DNA of 64,000 nucleotides from Fodinibacter sp963730365 (GTDB taxonomy: Bacteria; Actinomycetota; Actinomycetes; Actinomycetales; Dermatophilaceae). Of the stretch, positions 63,019 through 64,000 are shown in pieces. The notes under the pieces were generated by a model that was not told the origin of the DNA, made no database searches, and was given only the letters and a program-made list of their open reading frames with translations. The position numbers and the translations under genes are program-made. The stretch lies in assembly GCA_963730365.1 (NCBI GenBank), contig CAVSRM010000017.1, forward strand, positions 112,672 to 176,671. Reading direction: 5' to 3'. Position 1 is the stretch's first letter; every line of letters begins with the position of its first letter.

Positions 63019-64000
63019 CCGACCTCGCCGACACGCTCGGCACCCGCGTGGCCGCCGCCGACGCCCAGGGCCAGGCCGTGCTCACGGCGGTCCAGGGCGT
63101 CGCCACGGCCGCCGGGGCACTCGTCACCGCGATCGCGGGCTTCTCGCCCGGAGACCAGCTGAGCGACGAGGTCGACGCGCTGGCCGACAGCCTCGGCGGG
63201 GTCGCCGACGCCGTCGCTGCGGCCGGCACCATCCCCGCTGCCATCCGCACCGAGGTGGGCGCCGTCGTGAAGCGGCTCGAGGATGCCGTGGCAGATGCCG
63301 CCGGTGTCATCGCCCTCATCGAGCAGGTGGCCGGGGGCCTTCAGCTCCCCGAGACGGTGCGGGCCCGGCTGTCGTGGTCGACCCAGCTGCAGCCCGTGCC
63401 CGCCGGGATGCCGGTGTTCCAGCCTGTGCCCGCGCCGGGCCAGTCGCTGGGGGCGGCTCGCTCCACCCTCGACCTGGTCGTGGAGGTCACCGCGCCCGTG
63501 ACGAGTGGCGGCGAGCCGACCGCCTCGGTTGCGTGCTCGCTCTCGCCGTTCCGGCTCCAGCTGGTGGGCGAGGACCCCTGGATCGCCCTGCACATCGAGA
63601 AGATCGAGTTCGTCATGGTCACTGGCCGAAAGGCCGACATCGACATCGTCTTCGACGAGGACGACGCCGTGGTCTTCGGCGGGCCGCTCGGTTTCGTCAA
63701 CACCCTGCGGGACTTCATCCCCTTCGACGGCTTCTCCGACCCGCCCTACCTCGACGTGGACACCTCCGGCATCCGGGCCGGTTTCGACCTGGAGCTGCCG
63801 CCGATCACGGTGGGCGTCATGAGCCTCACCCGGGTCAGCCTCGGCGCCGAGGTGCGGGTGCCCTTCATCGGCGAGAGCCTCGACTTCACCTTCACGTTCT
63901 GCACCAGGGAGCGCCCGTTCCTGCTCACCGTCTGGCTCTTCGGCGGCGGCGGGTTCTTCGCCATCACCGTCACCCCCGAGGGCTGCAAGACCCTGGAGGC
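62943..64000 (+). CDS. Continuation of the very large protein in the -1 frame (partial, runs off window)
   Basis: The frame with codons at 62943, 62946 and so on is open to the window end and reads LPRFIADSLDSVAALQRDL, a long helical section (to about 63340), then beta-rich sequence (STLDLVVEVTAPVTSGG, PFRLQLVGEDPWIALHIEKIEF, DVDTSGIRAGFDLELPPI, RERPFLLTVWLFGGGGFF). It has no plausible independent start. Joining it to the preceding frame needs one inserted base near 62945-62958. The C-terminus is beyond the window. Confidence 0.7.

Overview
The window is high-GC actinobacterial chromosome. Gene content and order (ftsE-ftsX-M23 peptidase-smpB, clpS-DUF2017, murI-rph-rdgB, pyc, a ppdK, and a tmRNA with proteolysis tag ADSKRTDFALAA) suggest a member of the Micrococcales, plausibly Intrasporangiaceae (Janibacter/Terrabacter type). 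This placement is inferred from gene neighbourhoods, not from a database comparison.

Layout. 1-12.4 kb is housekeeping: a SOUL protein, a polytopic membrane protein, tRNA-Arg, an M20 amidohydrolase, a PrsW-type protease divergent from orn, tRNA-His, a CopC-like protein, tRNA-Lys, and a long minus-strand series murI > MBL-ASCH fusion > rph > rdgB > tRNA-Leu > bcp > DUF3618. 12.5-20.8 kb holds clpS/DUF2017 and the homogentisate route of tyrosine breakdown: hppD (with a divergent Lrp regulator), hmgA and fahA, plus an unassigned 282-aa gene just upstream of fahA and no recognisable maleylacetoacetate isomerase. 20.8-35.9 kb carries a Tat-exported nucleotidase, an SF2 helicase, a secreted M43 metalloprotease, DUF3039, YqgE, a DEAD-box RNA helicase, malic enzyme, a YgjV-GNAT protein, pyruvate phosphate dikinase (with a 17-bp palindrome over its apparent -10 box) and a PAP2 phosphatase. 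Malic enzyme, PPDK and pyruvate carboxylase (45-48.6 kb) form a PEP/pyruvate/C4 node.

36-45 kb looks accessory. It has a five-gene minus-strand cassette (TetR, crotonase, DmdA-like aminomethyltransferase, CoA-disulfide-reductase-like flavoprotein, acyl-CoA ligase), an intracellular GH13 enzyme, an octamer tandem repeat, a decayed IS110-type transposase and the ssrA (tmRNA) gene framed by a perfect 19-bp inverted repeat. This resembles an old integration hotspot at ssrA.

45-58.6 kb is again housekeeping: pyc, csbD, DUF2207, smpB, M23 peptidase, ftsX, ftsE, prfB, an F420/NADP-oxidoreductase-like protein and an alpha/beta hydrolase. 58.7-64 kb holds the least understood part: a DUF6345-type protein whose His407/Cys453 pair has the look and spacing of clan CD (caspase/gingipain-like) peptidases, followed by a very large protein of unknown function that changes reading frame near 62,950 and runs off the window end.

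Four tRNAs (Arg-TCT, His-GTG, Lys-CTT, Leu-TAG) and one tmRNA are present. No rRNA, CRISPR array, prophage or intact integrase was seen.
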